Shown here: one piece after another, positions 11,707-24,846 of the stretch
How the letters are laid out: each line of letters opens with the position of its first letter
How positions within the stretch are numbered: the first letter of the stretch is position 1
NCBI RefSeq assembly: GCF_045679555.1
Contig: NC_092115.1
Location: 32,119,596-32,183,595, forward strand
DNA: 64,000 nucleotides
Direction of reading: 5' to 3'
DNA from: Salvelinus alpinus
Lineage: Eukaryota; Chordata; Actinopteri; Salmoniformes; Salmonidae
Translations under genes and position numbers: made by a program
Notes under the pieces: generated by a model
Database searches by the model: none
What the model saw: the letters and a program-made list of their open reading frames with translations, nothing else
What the model was told of the DNA's origin: nothing

Positions 11707-13150
11707 CTTCAAATATGAATCTCTTTAACTGTAGTTTTCTATCATGTGTGTCTCCATCTAGCATCATCATGTCTGAACATCATAAACAATACGGAAGATA
11801 TCCTGAACAATATTTCACAAATGAGAAAGGAAAAAACTAAAAAAAGGAACATTACAGCAACAACACACAGATAATGTAGCTAGCCAGGTAACAACGACAT
11901 AGCAAGATCAACATAACATCATAACACAGAAGTTATGAGAGGGAAAAAAGCGGTGGGGGAGGTGGAGGTATAAAAAAAAGTGACAATGAATAAAACATTC
12001 ATTCCACCCTTAAAAAAAGAAAAAAGAAAGAAGGAGTAATGTCAAACAAAGACATACGGCCATCTCGTTCACCACTGGAGCCATACAAGCACAGCCCCCA
12101 ACACCACCACGACACACAGGCACGGTGCAAAGACTCACTTTACCACCACTCACATCAAGTGTGTCTGCTCAGGCTATCTTGCCTAAGAACTGCTGATATG
12201 CAAAAAAAAGTAAAACATATGCTTTTTTATTGCGGCTTAAAAAAAATCAAAAATTACTTGAAATAACACAAAAGAGAAACGAGGAGGAGGCTTCAAAAAT
12301 CAGGCCTGGATTCAGTCGGTCTGTCTCAGATTTGGGTGCCCTCAAAAAGTGACTGATTTATTTGAGTACAACTCTCATTTACAGATTAATTTGAAATCAT
12401 TTGAAAATGTTTAAGAAAGCTATAGAGAACAAATCCTGTGAACAACTGAATCCAGGACTTGGCAGGTGGAGGGGTTTCAGCAGCAAGCAATCACAGCCTC
12501 TTAAAGTCTAAAATGGCAGGTACACTATCATATCATTACTCTCTCTCTCTGCTTAGAATGTGATTGGGGGATGATTTGATTTAACAGGTTTCTATCTATC
12601 TACTTCTCCCAGACGGGAAGGAAATACTTTGAACACAATAGATCACATTGAAAACCTCTTGTGAAGACCAAAGACTGGCTAGAAGAAAGTCGGCAGAAGA
12701 TGAAGAAGAGGGGGAGTAGGAGGATGAGCCTAAATGAGCGAAGGAAGAGGATGAAAAAAAGGCAAAGATGTATTTTGCAGATTAGTTACTGCTTTGCTTC
12801 AAGCTCCGCAAAAAGGGGGAGATTGAAGTTTTAGATTTCAGTTAAATGAGTCTGAATAGACCTGACTGGGAGACGGAGGAATACAATTGGAGCTGGGCTG
12901 TGACACACACTGCCGTGGAGATGAGGAGCATCTCTTTCTCTCTTTGGTAGAGAGAACAGAGTGTGAAAACAGACATCAAAGAATTTGGAAAAAAAGTGAA
13001 AGGTGGGAACACAGAGGGAGGGATGGGGGAGAAGTGTGAGGGCAAAGAAAGGGAGAATATGGAAAAATTCAGAAATAGCGTGAAAAGCCCCATTGCAGGT
13101 TTTGCATTTGTTTATGTATGGGTAGTCATTTGAATGCAAACAGGTACACA
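11707..13150. other. Intronic stretch, no feature recognised
   Basis: A-rich and purine-rich (GA/GAAG runs near 12690-13080). No exon was found: the ADGRL tail is already continuous from 18102 to 10711. Confidence 0.5.
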
Positions 13151-13554
13151 GTAAATTTGGCAGTTTTAAATCAACACCTAAAGGAGTTAATTTTAGCATT
13201 ATCTTAGAGTATATATGGTCCCACTCTACAGAGTGTAAAAGGTACTCTGATTAGAGTGTTGCATTTTGAGTGTTAATGCAACACACTTGCCAGTGTTATT
13301 CACATGTAAACGAGAATTAACACTCACAGTGAATAGAATTAACTCCTATTAGTGTTAAACAAAAACACTGTTACTGTAAGTCATTTGGGGTGAATATGGT
13401 GGAAAGCAGGGTTCCCCAACTGGCAGCCTTATTTGGCCCCCCACATTTTTCTTTTTATTGTTGGACATAAAATACTTTAAAGCAAATAAACTCCAAGAGA
13501 TTTTAATTTTGGACATCTGTTCCAAAGTATTCCCTGGCATTATAGAGATATTTA

Positions 13555-15159
13555 CAGTGGGGAGAACAAGTATTTGATACACTGCCGATTTTGCAGGTTT
13601 TCCTACTTACAAAGCATGTAGAGGTCTGTAATTTTTATCATAGGTACACTTCAACTGTGAGAGACGGAATCTAAAACAAAAATCCAGAAAATCACATTGT
13701 ATGATTTTTAAATAATTAATTTGCATTTTATTGCATGACATAAGTATTTGATCACCTACCAACCAGTAGGAATTCCGGCTCTCACAGACCTGTTAGTTTT
13801 TCTTTAAGAAGCCCTCCTGTTCTCCACTCATTACCTGTATTAACTGCACCTGTTTGAACTCGTTACCTGTATAAAAGACACCTGTCCACACACTCAATCA
13901 AACAGATTCCAACCTCTCCACAATGGCCAAGACCAGAGAGCTGTGTAAGGACATCAGGGATAAAATTGTAGACCTGCACAAGGCTGGGATGGGCTACAGG
14001 ACAATAGGCAAGCAGCTTGGTGAGAAGGAAACAACTGTTGGCGCAATTATTAGAAAATGGAAGAAGTTCAAGATGACGGTCAATCACCCTCGGTCTGGGG
14101 CTCCATGCAAGAGTTCACCTCGTGGGGCATCAATGATCATGAGGAAGGTGAGGGATCAGCCCAGAACTACACGGCAGGACCTGGTCAATGACCTGAAGAG
14201 AGCTGGGACCACAGTCTCAAAGAAAACCATTAGTAACACACTACGCCGTCATGGATTAAAATCCTGCAGCGCACGCAAGGTCCCCCTGCTTAAGCCAGTG
14301 CATGTCCAGGCCTGTCTGAAGTTTGCCAATGACCATCTGGATGATCCAGAGGAGGAATGGGAGAAGGTCATGTGGTCTGATGAGACAAAAATAGAGCTTT
14401 TTGGTCTAACTCCACTCGCCGTGTTTGGAGGAAGAAGAAGTATGAGTACAACCCCAAGAACACCATCCCAACCGTGAAGCATGGAGGTGGAAACATCATT
14501 CTTTGGGGATGCTTTTCTGCAAGGGGACAGGACGACTGCACCGTATTGAGGGGAGGATGGATGGGGCCATGTATCGCGAGATCTTGGCCAACAACCTCCT
14601 TCCCTCAGTAAGAGCATTGAAGATGGGTCGTGGCTGGGTCTTCCAGCATGACAACGACACGAAGCACACAGCCATGGCAACTAAGGAGTGGCTCCGTAAG
14701 AAGCATCTCAAGGTCCTGGAGTGGCCTAGCCAGTCTCCAGACCTGAACCCAATAGAAAATCTTTGGAGGGAGCTGAACGTCCGTATTGCCCAGCGACAGC
14801 CCCGAAACCTGAAGGATCTGGAGAAGATCTGTAGGGAGGAGTGGGCCAAAATCCCTGCTGCAGTGTGTGCAAACCTAGTCAAGAACTACAGGAAACGTAT
14901 GATCTCTGTAATTGCAAACAAAGGTTTCTGTACCAAATATTAAGTTCTGCTTTTCTGATGTATCAAATACTTATGTCATGCAATAAAATGCAAATTAATT
15001 ACTTAAAAATCATACAATGTGATTTTCTGGATTTTTGTTTTAGATTCCGTCTCTCATAGTTGAAGTGTACCTATGATAAAAATTACAGACCTCTACATGC
15101 TTTGTAAGTAGGAAAACCTGCAAAATCGGCAGTGTATCAAATACTTGTTCTCCCCACTG
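13555..15159 (+). mobile_element. Complete-length Tc1/mariner element, copy 1
   Basis: The element is 1605 bp, flanked by TA (13553-13554 and 15160-15161). Its ends cagtggggagaacaagtatttg are inverted, and the inverted arms extend about 200 bp (shared gtgagagacggaatctaaaac block). It carries a frameshifted transposase at 13923-14943. It belongs to the same family as 24847-26311 but lies in the opposite orientation. Confidence 0.95.
13923..14943 (+). pseudogene. Tc1 transposase pseudogene, copy 1 (two frameshifts)
   Basis: An N-terminal helix-turn-helix ([20 protein letters not shown], then [10 protein letters not shown]) is followed by the first catalytic Asp in [11 protein letters not shown]. 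The reading frame then slips near 14408 (one A fewer than the sibling copy) and again near 14522. The second half contains [10 protein letters not shown] and [11 protein letters not shown] with the normal DD34E spacing (34 residues between the second Asp and the Glu). It ends in GFCTKY. It is not translatable as one protein. Confidence 0.93.
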
Positions 15160-15342
15160 TATGTGATCGTATACAAATGTAAGCACGGTTTGAAATGACT
15201 ATGTTTTAGTCAAATATGATATACGTTTGAGCTTCTTGCGGTCAATTTGCATTCTACAAGTCATCTGTAATTATGTTTTGGTACCCTGACCAATCGCTCA
15301 AGAAAGAATTGGCCCGTGGGTGAATCTAGTTGATGATCCCTT

Positions 15343-17970
15343 GTGTAAAGCCTAGTTTGCATATTTCCCATGGTGCCTTTTCTTTGAGTGAATTGTAGAG
15401 TTATGCCCCATGACTGTATTTGTTAATGACATGGTTGTTGAATTCTTTCCTTTTAAAGGAATGTGGCTTTCACCTAGGTGAATGTTATTACAATTCAACT
15501 TTATGACAATACATGACATACTGTATATAATAAGGCTTAACTTTGATGGCCTAGTTTTACCCTAACACTATGGTGTTAGGAAACTCCTGGTTTACCAACA
15601 AGATCGGGACTGCAAGTCACATTATGCTGTGATGTGTAATTCTTAACACTTGGAATTTTTATTCACTGCAACCTGCATTCAGAATGACTGTCAGGGTTAG
15701 GAAACTTGACAGAAAATACTACCATTTAAACTGGAACAAACATTTCAGTAACGGGTGCAATAAATCTTACCAACTGATTGGATTAGTTAAGAAAATGTAT
15801 ATTATTTGTCTTTGTGTAGCACAAGATTAATCAATCAATTGATTGGGGCAAAATTGGTTTGGCTTTGGATAGCCTATTTCTACAATTTATAGTTCGTTTG
15901 AGGGGTTTAAATCATTGAACTTTGGAGCTGTTGGAATTTTAACATATTGTCCCATGTACATTGTGTAATTTACTGACGGTCCCTAACTAGCCCCATAGAG
16001 ATATCCAAAGTCAACCCAAATTTACCACAGGCAGTTAGATAGGGTCATGTGCTGCTTCACTACGAACTGATGATTACTTGTGCTGTCAGCTGTGGGCAAG
16101 ATTGAAACAAACCCAACCTTAATTTACATTGTGCTGCAGTCACGACTACAAGTCTCACAAAACTCTGTTTTGGACTAGATTGCCTTTATGACCAAAATGT
16201 ATCCTATTGGCACTTTGTAGTCAATTTTGACAATATAATACATGTTTCTGACTCATATTGATGCCCACAGCCTGTTTTCTGAATGACAAGTCAGTTTTTA
16301 GGGGCAGTTGCTCTTTAACTCCTGAATCAACACTAGAAATGGTACACAGCAAAATCAACACCGGCCAATTTGCTGTGTATTGTCTACTGGGAGGGGGGTA
16401 AGTGATGTGAACAGAATTTAACTGGACACAGCCGTAGCCAGACAGCTGCATTCTGTGAAAGATTCCAACGGAGATTTGCCCAAGATGTTCTCTTTACCGT
16501 TACTGCATCAAATGAACATCTGCACTGTATTATCTTTGAATTAATACACTTCAGGATGTGGAGGCTCATCTATAACGACTAGAGCATTTTCAACTTGAGC
16601 CTCTTCAATACTTTACACTTGGGTGATTCATCATCATATAACACTACTTGACATCTGTCTGTTAGAGAGTTACACCCAAACCAGTCAACATCTATTAGGT
16701 CAAATTCTTCAACTTTTCATGTTCTTCAATTAGTTACTAATAATGTTTGAGTGCTTTCATGTTCTTCAACTGTGAGTCGCCAACGATAGTTTCTGTGATG
16801 TTTGAGGATGAGTATCTCCCTCGTGGCTGTGTGTCTCACGTGTATTTCCACATGACTAATCTGCCTGTAGGGAGGACTGACTGATGATGTGTCTCGGCAG
16901 GTTAAGGGATGATGACACTGACGCATACAATAAACGCTTAATTAGACCGTCACTTCATTCACCACCACTGCTCAACTAGAATAAGTTAGCTTAGACTGTA
17001 ATTATCCTATCATGAAAAAGATGACGTCTCGAAAGGATTGTCTGCTTGCTACATAGCAGTGTTATTTGTAGATTCCACTTACATTTGTGGTGTTTTGATC
17101 ATACTGGTATTTCATTGATATCATGATGGTAATTAAATCATAATGATATCGTGAAATGTGTGATTTTTGTGACAATCGGTTTGTTAGGTTCCCGAAGTCT
17201 TTCCAACCTCATCCAGGGAAAAAAGGCAGAAAATGTGACTTGAAAGTGTCCTCGGTGTTCTCATTGTGAAGCGAGTGAACTGGGCGACCTGCCAAATCAG
17301 AGCGACTGCAGTTTCTGTATATTCTCCTGTATCCTTCTCCCCCCCCCCCCTCCACACATTCATCCGGGTGCTGCCTCCTTTCCTTCCATCCGCTCCTCTT
17401 TCATCATCAAATGCCTCTGCATATCTGAGGGGTATAATTCTGCCTGCATTGCGTCATGTGCTCCCGTGTTTTTCTGTTCCTTTGCTTGGCTTCCTCCTTT
17501 AGTCTGACAGAGAGGGTATCTGGGTCACGCTACACAGACAATGACAGCATTCAAATAAATGGGGATTCGGGTTTGTAGTCAAGAAATAAATAAAGAATGC
17601 TATTGAACCTGCTCAAAATGGTATCATCGAAAGGCGAAGGAGGAGAATGGCAAATAATAGGATATAATATATAAACTCTGAATAAATTCATCTCGATTTC
17701 CTATAAATGAATGTTGGAGTAGTCTCGATAAGATAGCATTGACCATTCTCAACCTTATCTCATGCTGTGTTACAAAGCGCAGCTTGTATACTAGCTAAAT
17801 AAAGATTAAATAAAGAGAAGTGGTAATGAGAGAGAGAGAGCGAGAGAAGAAAGGACAACTCTAAAACATAGAGTAAGACTTCTCAACAATTCATGCTGTG
17901 TAGGGGCCCACAACCCCACAAAGTACCGCTATTTCAATTAGTTTCAAACAGACACAAAAACGAAACAAAT
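15343..17970. other. Last large adgrl2 intron, continued; nothing recognised
   Basis: Ordinary AT-rich intron with a poly-C tract at 17339-17350. I see no exon, RNA gene or element with clear ends. Confidence 0.5.
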
Positions 17971-17974
17971 GTTT

Positions 17975-18062
17975 GCCCAAATGGCACCCTATTCCCTATA
18001 TAGTGCACTAATCAAGTCAAATTTGTCAAGCTGGCACCATAGGGAACATGGTGCCATTTCAA
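17975..18062. repeat. Short palindromic MITE near a splice donor
   Basis: aaatggcaccctattccct on one side and the inverted agggaac-atggtgccattt on the other form a hairpin. This is a very common salmonid short inverted repeat. It lies about 40 bp past the donor of the exon at 18102-18230. Confidence 0.7.
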
Positions 18063-18101
18063 ACACAGATCTGCATTGAAAGGTTAGAGGTCCCCATGCA
18101 C

Positions 18102-18230
18102 CTGGCGAGTGAAAGGCTGGAGGGGAGGGGGTGTTGTACACCACCGTCTCAGCCAGCAGGTTGTTATAAGGGTTGTTAGGGTCGTGGGCTCGGAGCAGAG
18201 GGTTAGTTAGGAGGTAGTTGCCAGTCATCC
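18102..18230 (-). CDS. adgrl2: adgrl2 exon: cytoplasmic tail, [13 protein letters not shown] segment
   Basis: The 129-bp exon encodes [33 protein letters not shown] and [10 protein letters not shown], following ADGRL2 rather than ADGRL1 or ADGRL3. Both ends are phase 1. The donor is the weaker GTGCAT and the acceptor CTCTCACAG. A duplicated copy of the acceptor plus about 35 bp of the exon lies 112 nt upstream (18305-18342). A palindromic MITE lies about 40 bp past the donor. Confidence 0.95.
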
Positions 18231-18304
18231 CTGTGAGAGAGAAGGAAAGAGTGAGGGAGGAAAAGAAAGAAAGACGAGGCAGGAGAGTGAGGAAGAGAGG
18301 AGAA

Positions 18305-18342
18305 AAAGAGAGGGTTACTTAGGAGGTAGTTGTCAGTCAATC
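18305..18342 (-). pseudogene. Duplicated acceptor and partial copy of the adgrl2 18102-18230 exon
   Basis: On the gene strand a long pyrimidine tract and CTTGCAG precede sequence that aligns base for base with the first part of the real exon (GATTGACTGACAACTACC against GGATGACTGGCAACTACC). In the same phase it reads [12 protein letters not shown] against [12 protein letters not shown]. After about 35 bp it runs into the pyrimidine tract of the true acceptor. The duplicated unit is 112 bp. Confidence 0.8.
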
Positions 18343-18359
18343 CTGCAAGAAACAGAGAG

Positions 18360-19845
18360 AGAGAGAGGGAGAAGATGTGAGCGAGGGAGGAGAAAGTCTA
18401 TTATATTATTATATAGTATCATAATATTATTATAGAAAGGATGAAGCAGGAGAGTAAAGAAGGGAAAAAGAAGAAGATAGCAAAAGAGACCAGAGGAAAA
18501 AGGGAGGTGTGTATAGGAGTTCCAGCAGTGTGTTCCTTCAGTAAATACAACGTGCTGGTTAGTTGAGTAGCTGATGTTTAAATACTGTCTACACACCGCA
18601 TTCTCCAGACTTAATTTCACAGAACATCAAGCAATAAAAATCATCCGCAACAAGTGCGTCAGTCGTCTGTTGTAAACAAAGCCACTTGCTTTATCACCAG
18701 ATAGTGCCAAAAACTCCGGTACTATACTCACAACATTGCCAAATACTTTCTCTGTTAAATAAATATTTGACTAATAAGTAAACACAACAGTAGGTTATAA
18801 AGTGTGAGTCAAATCATTCAGTATGATTAACCATTCATGGTCAAAATATTCAGCATGATTACAGTAGCCATATAATACAAGTAATTGCAAGTATCCACTC
18901 TGCAGTCAGCAGACATAATATAGTCAATACAACCACACTGATGATGTGGGGACTACATCTATTGACATCACTGTGCTCCAAAATGTATATAGTATACGTA
19001 ATACATAAGTATAGACACTGGCTGGAATGCGGTTTTAACCAATCAGCATTCAGGATTAGACCCATGCGTTGTATAAAAGTATAATATTTAATAGCAATGT
19101 CCAGTCATTGAAAACTAATCTCTTATATCTCATCTCTTATCAGGAGCGATTAGGAGTTATCTTAATGCTGATGGCACACACTGATAAGGAGGAGTGAAAA
19201 CGGAGCTGTGTAGTGTTAAACCTCACTGTGACCCCCCCCCCCGTCTCTCTCTCTCCCAAGCTTTTTCTCTGTATCTATCTCCTTATCCCGTCTCTCTACC
19301 CCCCCCCCCCCCCCCCCCCGTCTCATGGCTGAAAATCAGCAGGATCAGGCCAGGGTGAGTCAGTGTAGCCAGCCAGGGTCTCCCAGAGTTGAACACACAA
19401 GCAGACACCAGCTTCTCATCACTACCACTTGAAGCCAGACTAAATAGCTACATAACACTTCTCCCATCCAACAAGTAGCAGTTGTGCAGGTCGACCATCA
19501 AAAGACATGTTTGAAGTGAACTTTGACTCATTTAAAAAAATTTTGAGCGTGTATTTATTTACTTGTTCAAAATAATTTATTGAATTTGTTATTCGTGGTT
19601 GATTTAAATCAGGACGTATACAAGCACTAGACCATATTGAGTAAACAATTATCAGTTTATCAAAAAGCTGCCTCTGAATGTAGAGCATCATCCATCATTG
19701 ATTGGTTAAATAAAAGTTAAATGCATACAAATTGAATCTGCATCTGCCAGATTTATTCTGGCACTTGTTGTCTATTCAAGGTCACATAACAGAGAGAATA
19801 CAGCATGTGCAAATAGAGACAGTGTGGACAGAGGGGACGGTGTCT
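18360..19845. other. adgrl2 intron; simple repeats only
   Basis: Contains GA-rich runs, poly-C tracts at 19234-19242 and 19301-19319, and near 19020-19085 a short stretch (ccaatcagcattcag) shared with the palindromic repeat at 42787-43046. No gene was seen. Confidence 0.45.
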
Positions 19846-19848
19846 TAC

Positions 19849-19945
19849 CCTGGTTCAGGGTGGAGGTGCTGTTGATGTCTCCGGAGATGAAGGAGGATTC
19901 GGACTGCTTCCTCACCGTGTCGTTCCACATCCTCCTGATACGACT
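19849..19945 (-). CDS. adgrl2: adgrl2 exon: cytoplasmic tail, [14 protein letters not shown] segment
   Basis: The 97-bp exon encodes [19 protein letters not shown] and [13 protein letters not shown], nearly invariant among latrophilins and a good family marker. The acceptor is CTCCACAG and the donor GTAAGA. It enters in phase 0 and leaves in phase 1 (Gly split codon). Confidence 0.97.
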
Positions 19946-20102
19946 CTGTGGAGGAGGTAAACAACACACACATTGTATTAGAATAACTTTTAACACCGAC
20001 GTCAGCTCCCTTTACATGCAACAGTAAAAGAGCACAACTCTGTGGAGGCATCAAGCAAACACAACGGATTACAAGAACCACTTCCAAGACTGATGCAGGA
20101 AA

Positions 20103-20205
20103 CAAAATGGATGCATCCGGAATGGCACGCTATTCACTTTTCTATTATTTTTTACAAATGTAGTGCACTATGTAGGGAATAGAGTGCCATTTTGGACGCA
20201 GACAC
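20103..20205. repeat. Short palindromic MITE, second copy
   Basis: gcatccggaatggcacgctattc and the inverted gaatagagtgccattttggacgc form the arms. Same family as 17975-18062, with the tagtgcacta core present. It lies in the intron between the two cytoplasmic-tail exons at 20684-20812 and 19849-19945. Confidence 0.75.
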
Positions 20206-20683
20206 AGTGTATTGGAATGACCTTCAACACTGATGTCCTTCCGTGTTACCTCTACATGCTAGCATGCAACAGGACAACAAGGCGTAGGCGCTCCCTTTCA
20301 CTCTCAGGGGAAAGGAAGGAAGGCTATTTCACACAAGGGGATTGGAATGTCCACCTTTAACTCAACACTACCACTCTCCCCTCTATGTTAGCATGCAACA
20401 GAAGAAAAAAGCCTTTCCCTTCTATGCCGCAAACCAATTTCCCCCTGGGACTATAAAGCTATACTGAATTATACTACAGTACTGCTCTCAATAGAAAGAA
20501 AGGCTTGACAGAAAGTTTATTCCAGTGTTCATGCTGCTTCTTGACGTGCTAGCATGCAATAGGAGAAGGGGAAAAAAACAGGAAAATAACTCTCCTTTCC
20601 CTCTCAAAAGAAAGAAAGGACAGAAAAAAAGGTATATATAATTCAACTTCCCGCTGCTGTACTGTACCTAGTATGTACTGTAC

Positions 20684-20812
20684 CTGTGTGGCGGAGGAGT
20701 AGCGTGCGGTGGATCGAGACGTGGCTGTCTTGGCCGAGCTGTGGGACCCTTCAGAAGGCAGACCTCCGCAGCACTGGGACTGACGGAAGCATTTGCTGTA
20801 CTCTTTACGGAC
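20684..20812 (-). CDS. adgrl2: adgrl2 exon: proximal cytoplasmic tail
   Basis: Forty-three codons encode [20 protein letters not shown], then a Ser/Thr-rich stretch ending in TARYSSATQ. The Cys pair after helix VIII is conserved in latrophilins. The acceptor is CGCTGCAG and the donor GTACAG; both ends are phase 0. The residue pattern GGLP..S.HSS.K follows ADGRL2. Confidence 0.95.
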
Positions 20813-21329
20813 CTGCAGCGGGCACAAGATCAGGGCAGAGCAACAGAGACACAGTGAACTCAGAGACACCACAACAGTGCAGGGTCCTCCAGAGAGAAAA
20901 AGAGAGGAAGCTGCCTCTATCCTGCAACAAAAAGCCACAAAATAAATATATTTATCAAATGCCACCTAGCCGACAGCAGCAGTTCAAATGGCGTGTCTTT
21001 GGAGATAGCCCTATCACATCTACCACGATGACACATTCAAATACCATAAGGAGGGGGATTTTGCACGGGGACAAATATGACACAGAGGTGTTACTTCTAT
21101 CAGAGATGGTCTTAAATGTCAAGAGGCAGTAGACAGCAGACTGAAAAGTATATATTTTGCATTGGACTTCAGTACACATAGATACCTTCTGTTATCTTAT
21201 TTCTTTGGGAAACTAGACATAAAAAAAAGGTTACTTCCCACCTCTGGTGAGGAAAACTTATATTCAAACATTGATGTACAAAATGTTGTAGCATTATCTT
21301 CGTATATGTCATATGTATTAAATCCTTAC

Positions 21330-21498
21330 CTTTTTCTGGAGGAGGCAGTGGAAGATAAAGATGAACATCCCTTGCAGAGTGTTGAAGATGGTGAAGAGGT
21401 ATGCCATGACCACGGAGGATTCGTTGAGGAAGAAAAGGCCAAACGACCAGGTCAGACCCAGGAGAAAGAGCAGGGCAAACGCTCCAAGCACCCAGGAT
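21330..21498 (-). CDS. adgrl2: adgrl2 exon: TM6 and TM7
   Basis: The 169-bp exon encodes [20 protein letters not shown] (TM6), [23 protein letters not shown] (TM7) and [15 protein letters not shown]6, ECL3 and TM7 all come from this one exon. The donor is GTAAGG. The acceptor is unusual: reading towards the exon, the intron ends in about 63 TG repeats, G, ten T, then CAG. The length is not a multiple of three (169), so skipping would shift the frame and remove the last two helices. Confidence 0.96.
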
Positions 21499-21501
21499 CT
21501 G

Positions 21502-23098
<1,597 letters not shown>

Positions 23099-23190
23099 CT
23101 GATACCGCCCAGCCGGGTCGAGTCGGGTTTCATGGAAGTGGAGTGCTTCACCATCTTGTACATGGTCACCATCAGGATGATGAGATTGAG
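23099..23190 (-). CDS. adgrl2: adgrl2 exon: TM5 end and ICL3
   Basis: The 92-bp exon encodes LNLIILMVTMYKMVKHS and MKPDSTRLGGI, giving the cytoplasmic half of TM5 and the third intracellular loop. The acceptor is TTCTGACAG and the donor GTGAGA. It enters in phase 0 and leaves in phase 2, and the split codon gives Arg where human ADGRL2 has Lys. I saw no ICL3 insert exon of the kind found in some latrophilin isoforms in the neighbouring introns, but did not search exhaustively. Confidence 0.94.
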
Positions 23191-23757
23191 CTGTCAGAAC
23201 AGAGGCACAGCGAGCTTAACACATCACAGTGGAGCGTGGTATTCATTCCATGGTACGAGCAGCAATGCATGTCGCCTACATTTCGTGGCAACTTAAACCA
23301 CAAAAAGGGTGATTTGCACACAGACACAGGACAAACTCTTTGAAATGTAACTAGCAGCATGTCACCTGCATGTTTTAGTGACTTTCTGAGATCATGCATG
23401 GTAATTATACTTAACCTGTAGTGATTTTGGCACAATCGCAAGCGTCAACGTTAGTACGTCTTAACAAGAGGGATATGAAACTTTCAAGCTTCAGTGCAAA
23501 TGGTAAAACAGACAGCCTCCCAAAAGTGAGAATAGAGAGGTTGTAGCTTAGCTTCGGTCTCCAGCTCCACTAAAACTGGCTATGATAAAGTGCCTTGGAA
23601 GCCCCTTCCCACTCCTATGGCTGATGCAACGCACAACCTCAGGCCTTACTTAGCCAAGCAGGCGGGTGCCAAACGCAGAGTGTTATTCCTCATCGAGAGA
23701 GCAAGAGAGAGCAAGAGCGAGAGAGAGCGAGAATGTAAATCTAATACGGCCAGAACA

Positions 23758-23915
23758 GAACAGAGAGAGGGTGGAAAAGACAGAGCAGAGAGAGGGTGGA
23801 AAAGACAGAGCAGAGAGAGGGTGGAAAAGACAGAGCAGAGAGAGGGTGGAAAAGACAGAGCAGAGAGAGGGTGGAAAAGACAGAGCAGAGAGAGGGTGGA
23901 AAAGACAGAGCAGAG
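23758..23915. repeat. 25-bp minisatellite, about six units
   Basis: The unit cagagcagagagagggtgg plus aaaaga is repeated almost perfectly from 23758 to 23915. Long open frames on both strands here are by-products of the repeat. Confidence 0.95.
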
Positions 23916-24846
23916 CGCCATATTTTTTAAACAAACGTCTAGAGCCAGGAAAAACAGCTCCATATTCTAAGCTATACATTCAGAAAGGTTTCCATGACTT
24001 CAGGATGTTTTTTCTATAAGCAGGGGGGGGACTTCAATTTGGCTCAGTCACTACCACATTAAAACCTCACCAAAAAAACTATTCAGTAAATATTATATAT
24101 TATTTTTTATACTTCTATAAAAAAAAAACATAACTTGCATTTTAAGTTATTAAAATCTTCACCATAATCTGCCCCCAGCCTATTTATTCTGAAACCTGAC
24201 CAATCTTTATGAAAGAAAATAAATGACAAAAACTTCCTGGGTTTGCGAGAACACAAAGCAATACTGTTCTAGTAGAGATACGGTCCCAAGTTTATTAAAT
24301 ACAATATATTTGTGGGCTGAATTTTATGAAAGCTGTTCACTCTAAAACATGAATACACCAGACCAGTAGAGCCGTAGCTATGTACTTCCCTTTAAAAAAT
24401 AAACCAATAACGTGGGAAGAAAGACAGAAAGAGGGCAGAGACAGAGAGAGGGATAGAGGGAGAGGAGAAAATACAAATAAGGGGGTTTAGATCAGAGAGA
24501 TGTGGAGTTTTGTCTCCTAGCCACTAGGGCCGATTTAGGTCTGCATGAGTTGAGAGGTTGGAGATGCATTAACACAGCTACCAGTGTCGACACAGATCTA
24601 ATGAGACAGGCAGGCAGGTAGGCAGGCATAGAGGCAGGCAGGGAGGCAGGCAGGCAGGCAGGGAGGCACCGAACTGTACATGTCCTTAATTGCCCCCGCA
24701 TCCCACTATCTACAGAAACCAGAACACACTTTGTCTTGGGTATCTATGTACGGCACTTTTTCTTGGGTATCTATGAACGGCATGTGCTGTATAAACACAG
24801 TATGTACACATTTACACGTGTCTTCTGTGTGAATAATACAAATGTA
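23916..24846. other. adgrl2 intron with GGCA-type simple repeat
   Basis: Contains a (GGCA)n-like tract at about 24606-24668 (ggcaggcaggtaggcaggc) and otherwise unremarkable AT-rich sequence. Confidence 0.6.

Larger units (their letters stand above)
13407..15342. mobile_element. hAT-type MITE, split by a Tc1 insertion
   Basis: The ends cagggttccccaact and (inverted) aagggatcatcaact form imperfect terminal repeats. Flanking 8-mers GTGGAAAG (13399-13406) and GTGTAAAG (15343-15350) agree at 7 of 8 positions, as expected for an old hAT target-site duplication. The Tc1 element at 13555-15159 lies inside, so the hAT copy is older. Confidence 0.65.

Noticed and set aside
23590..24019. ORFs of about 100-126 residues on both strands
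   Set aside because: Produced by the 25-bp minisatellite, with open frames on both strands and no conserved motif.
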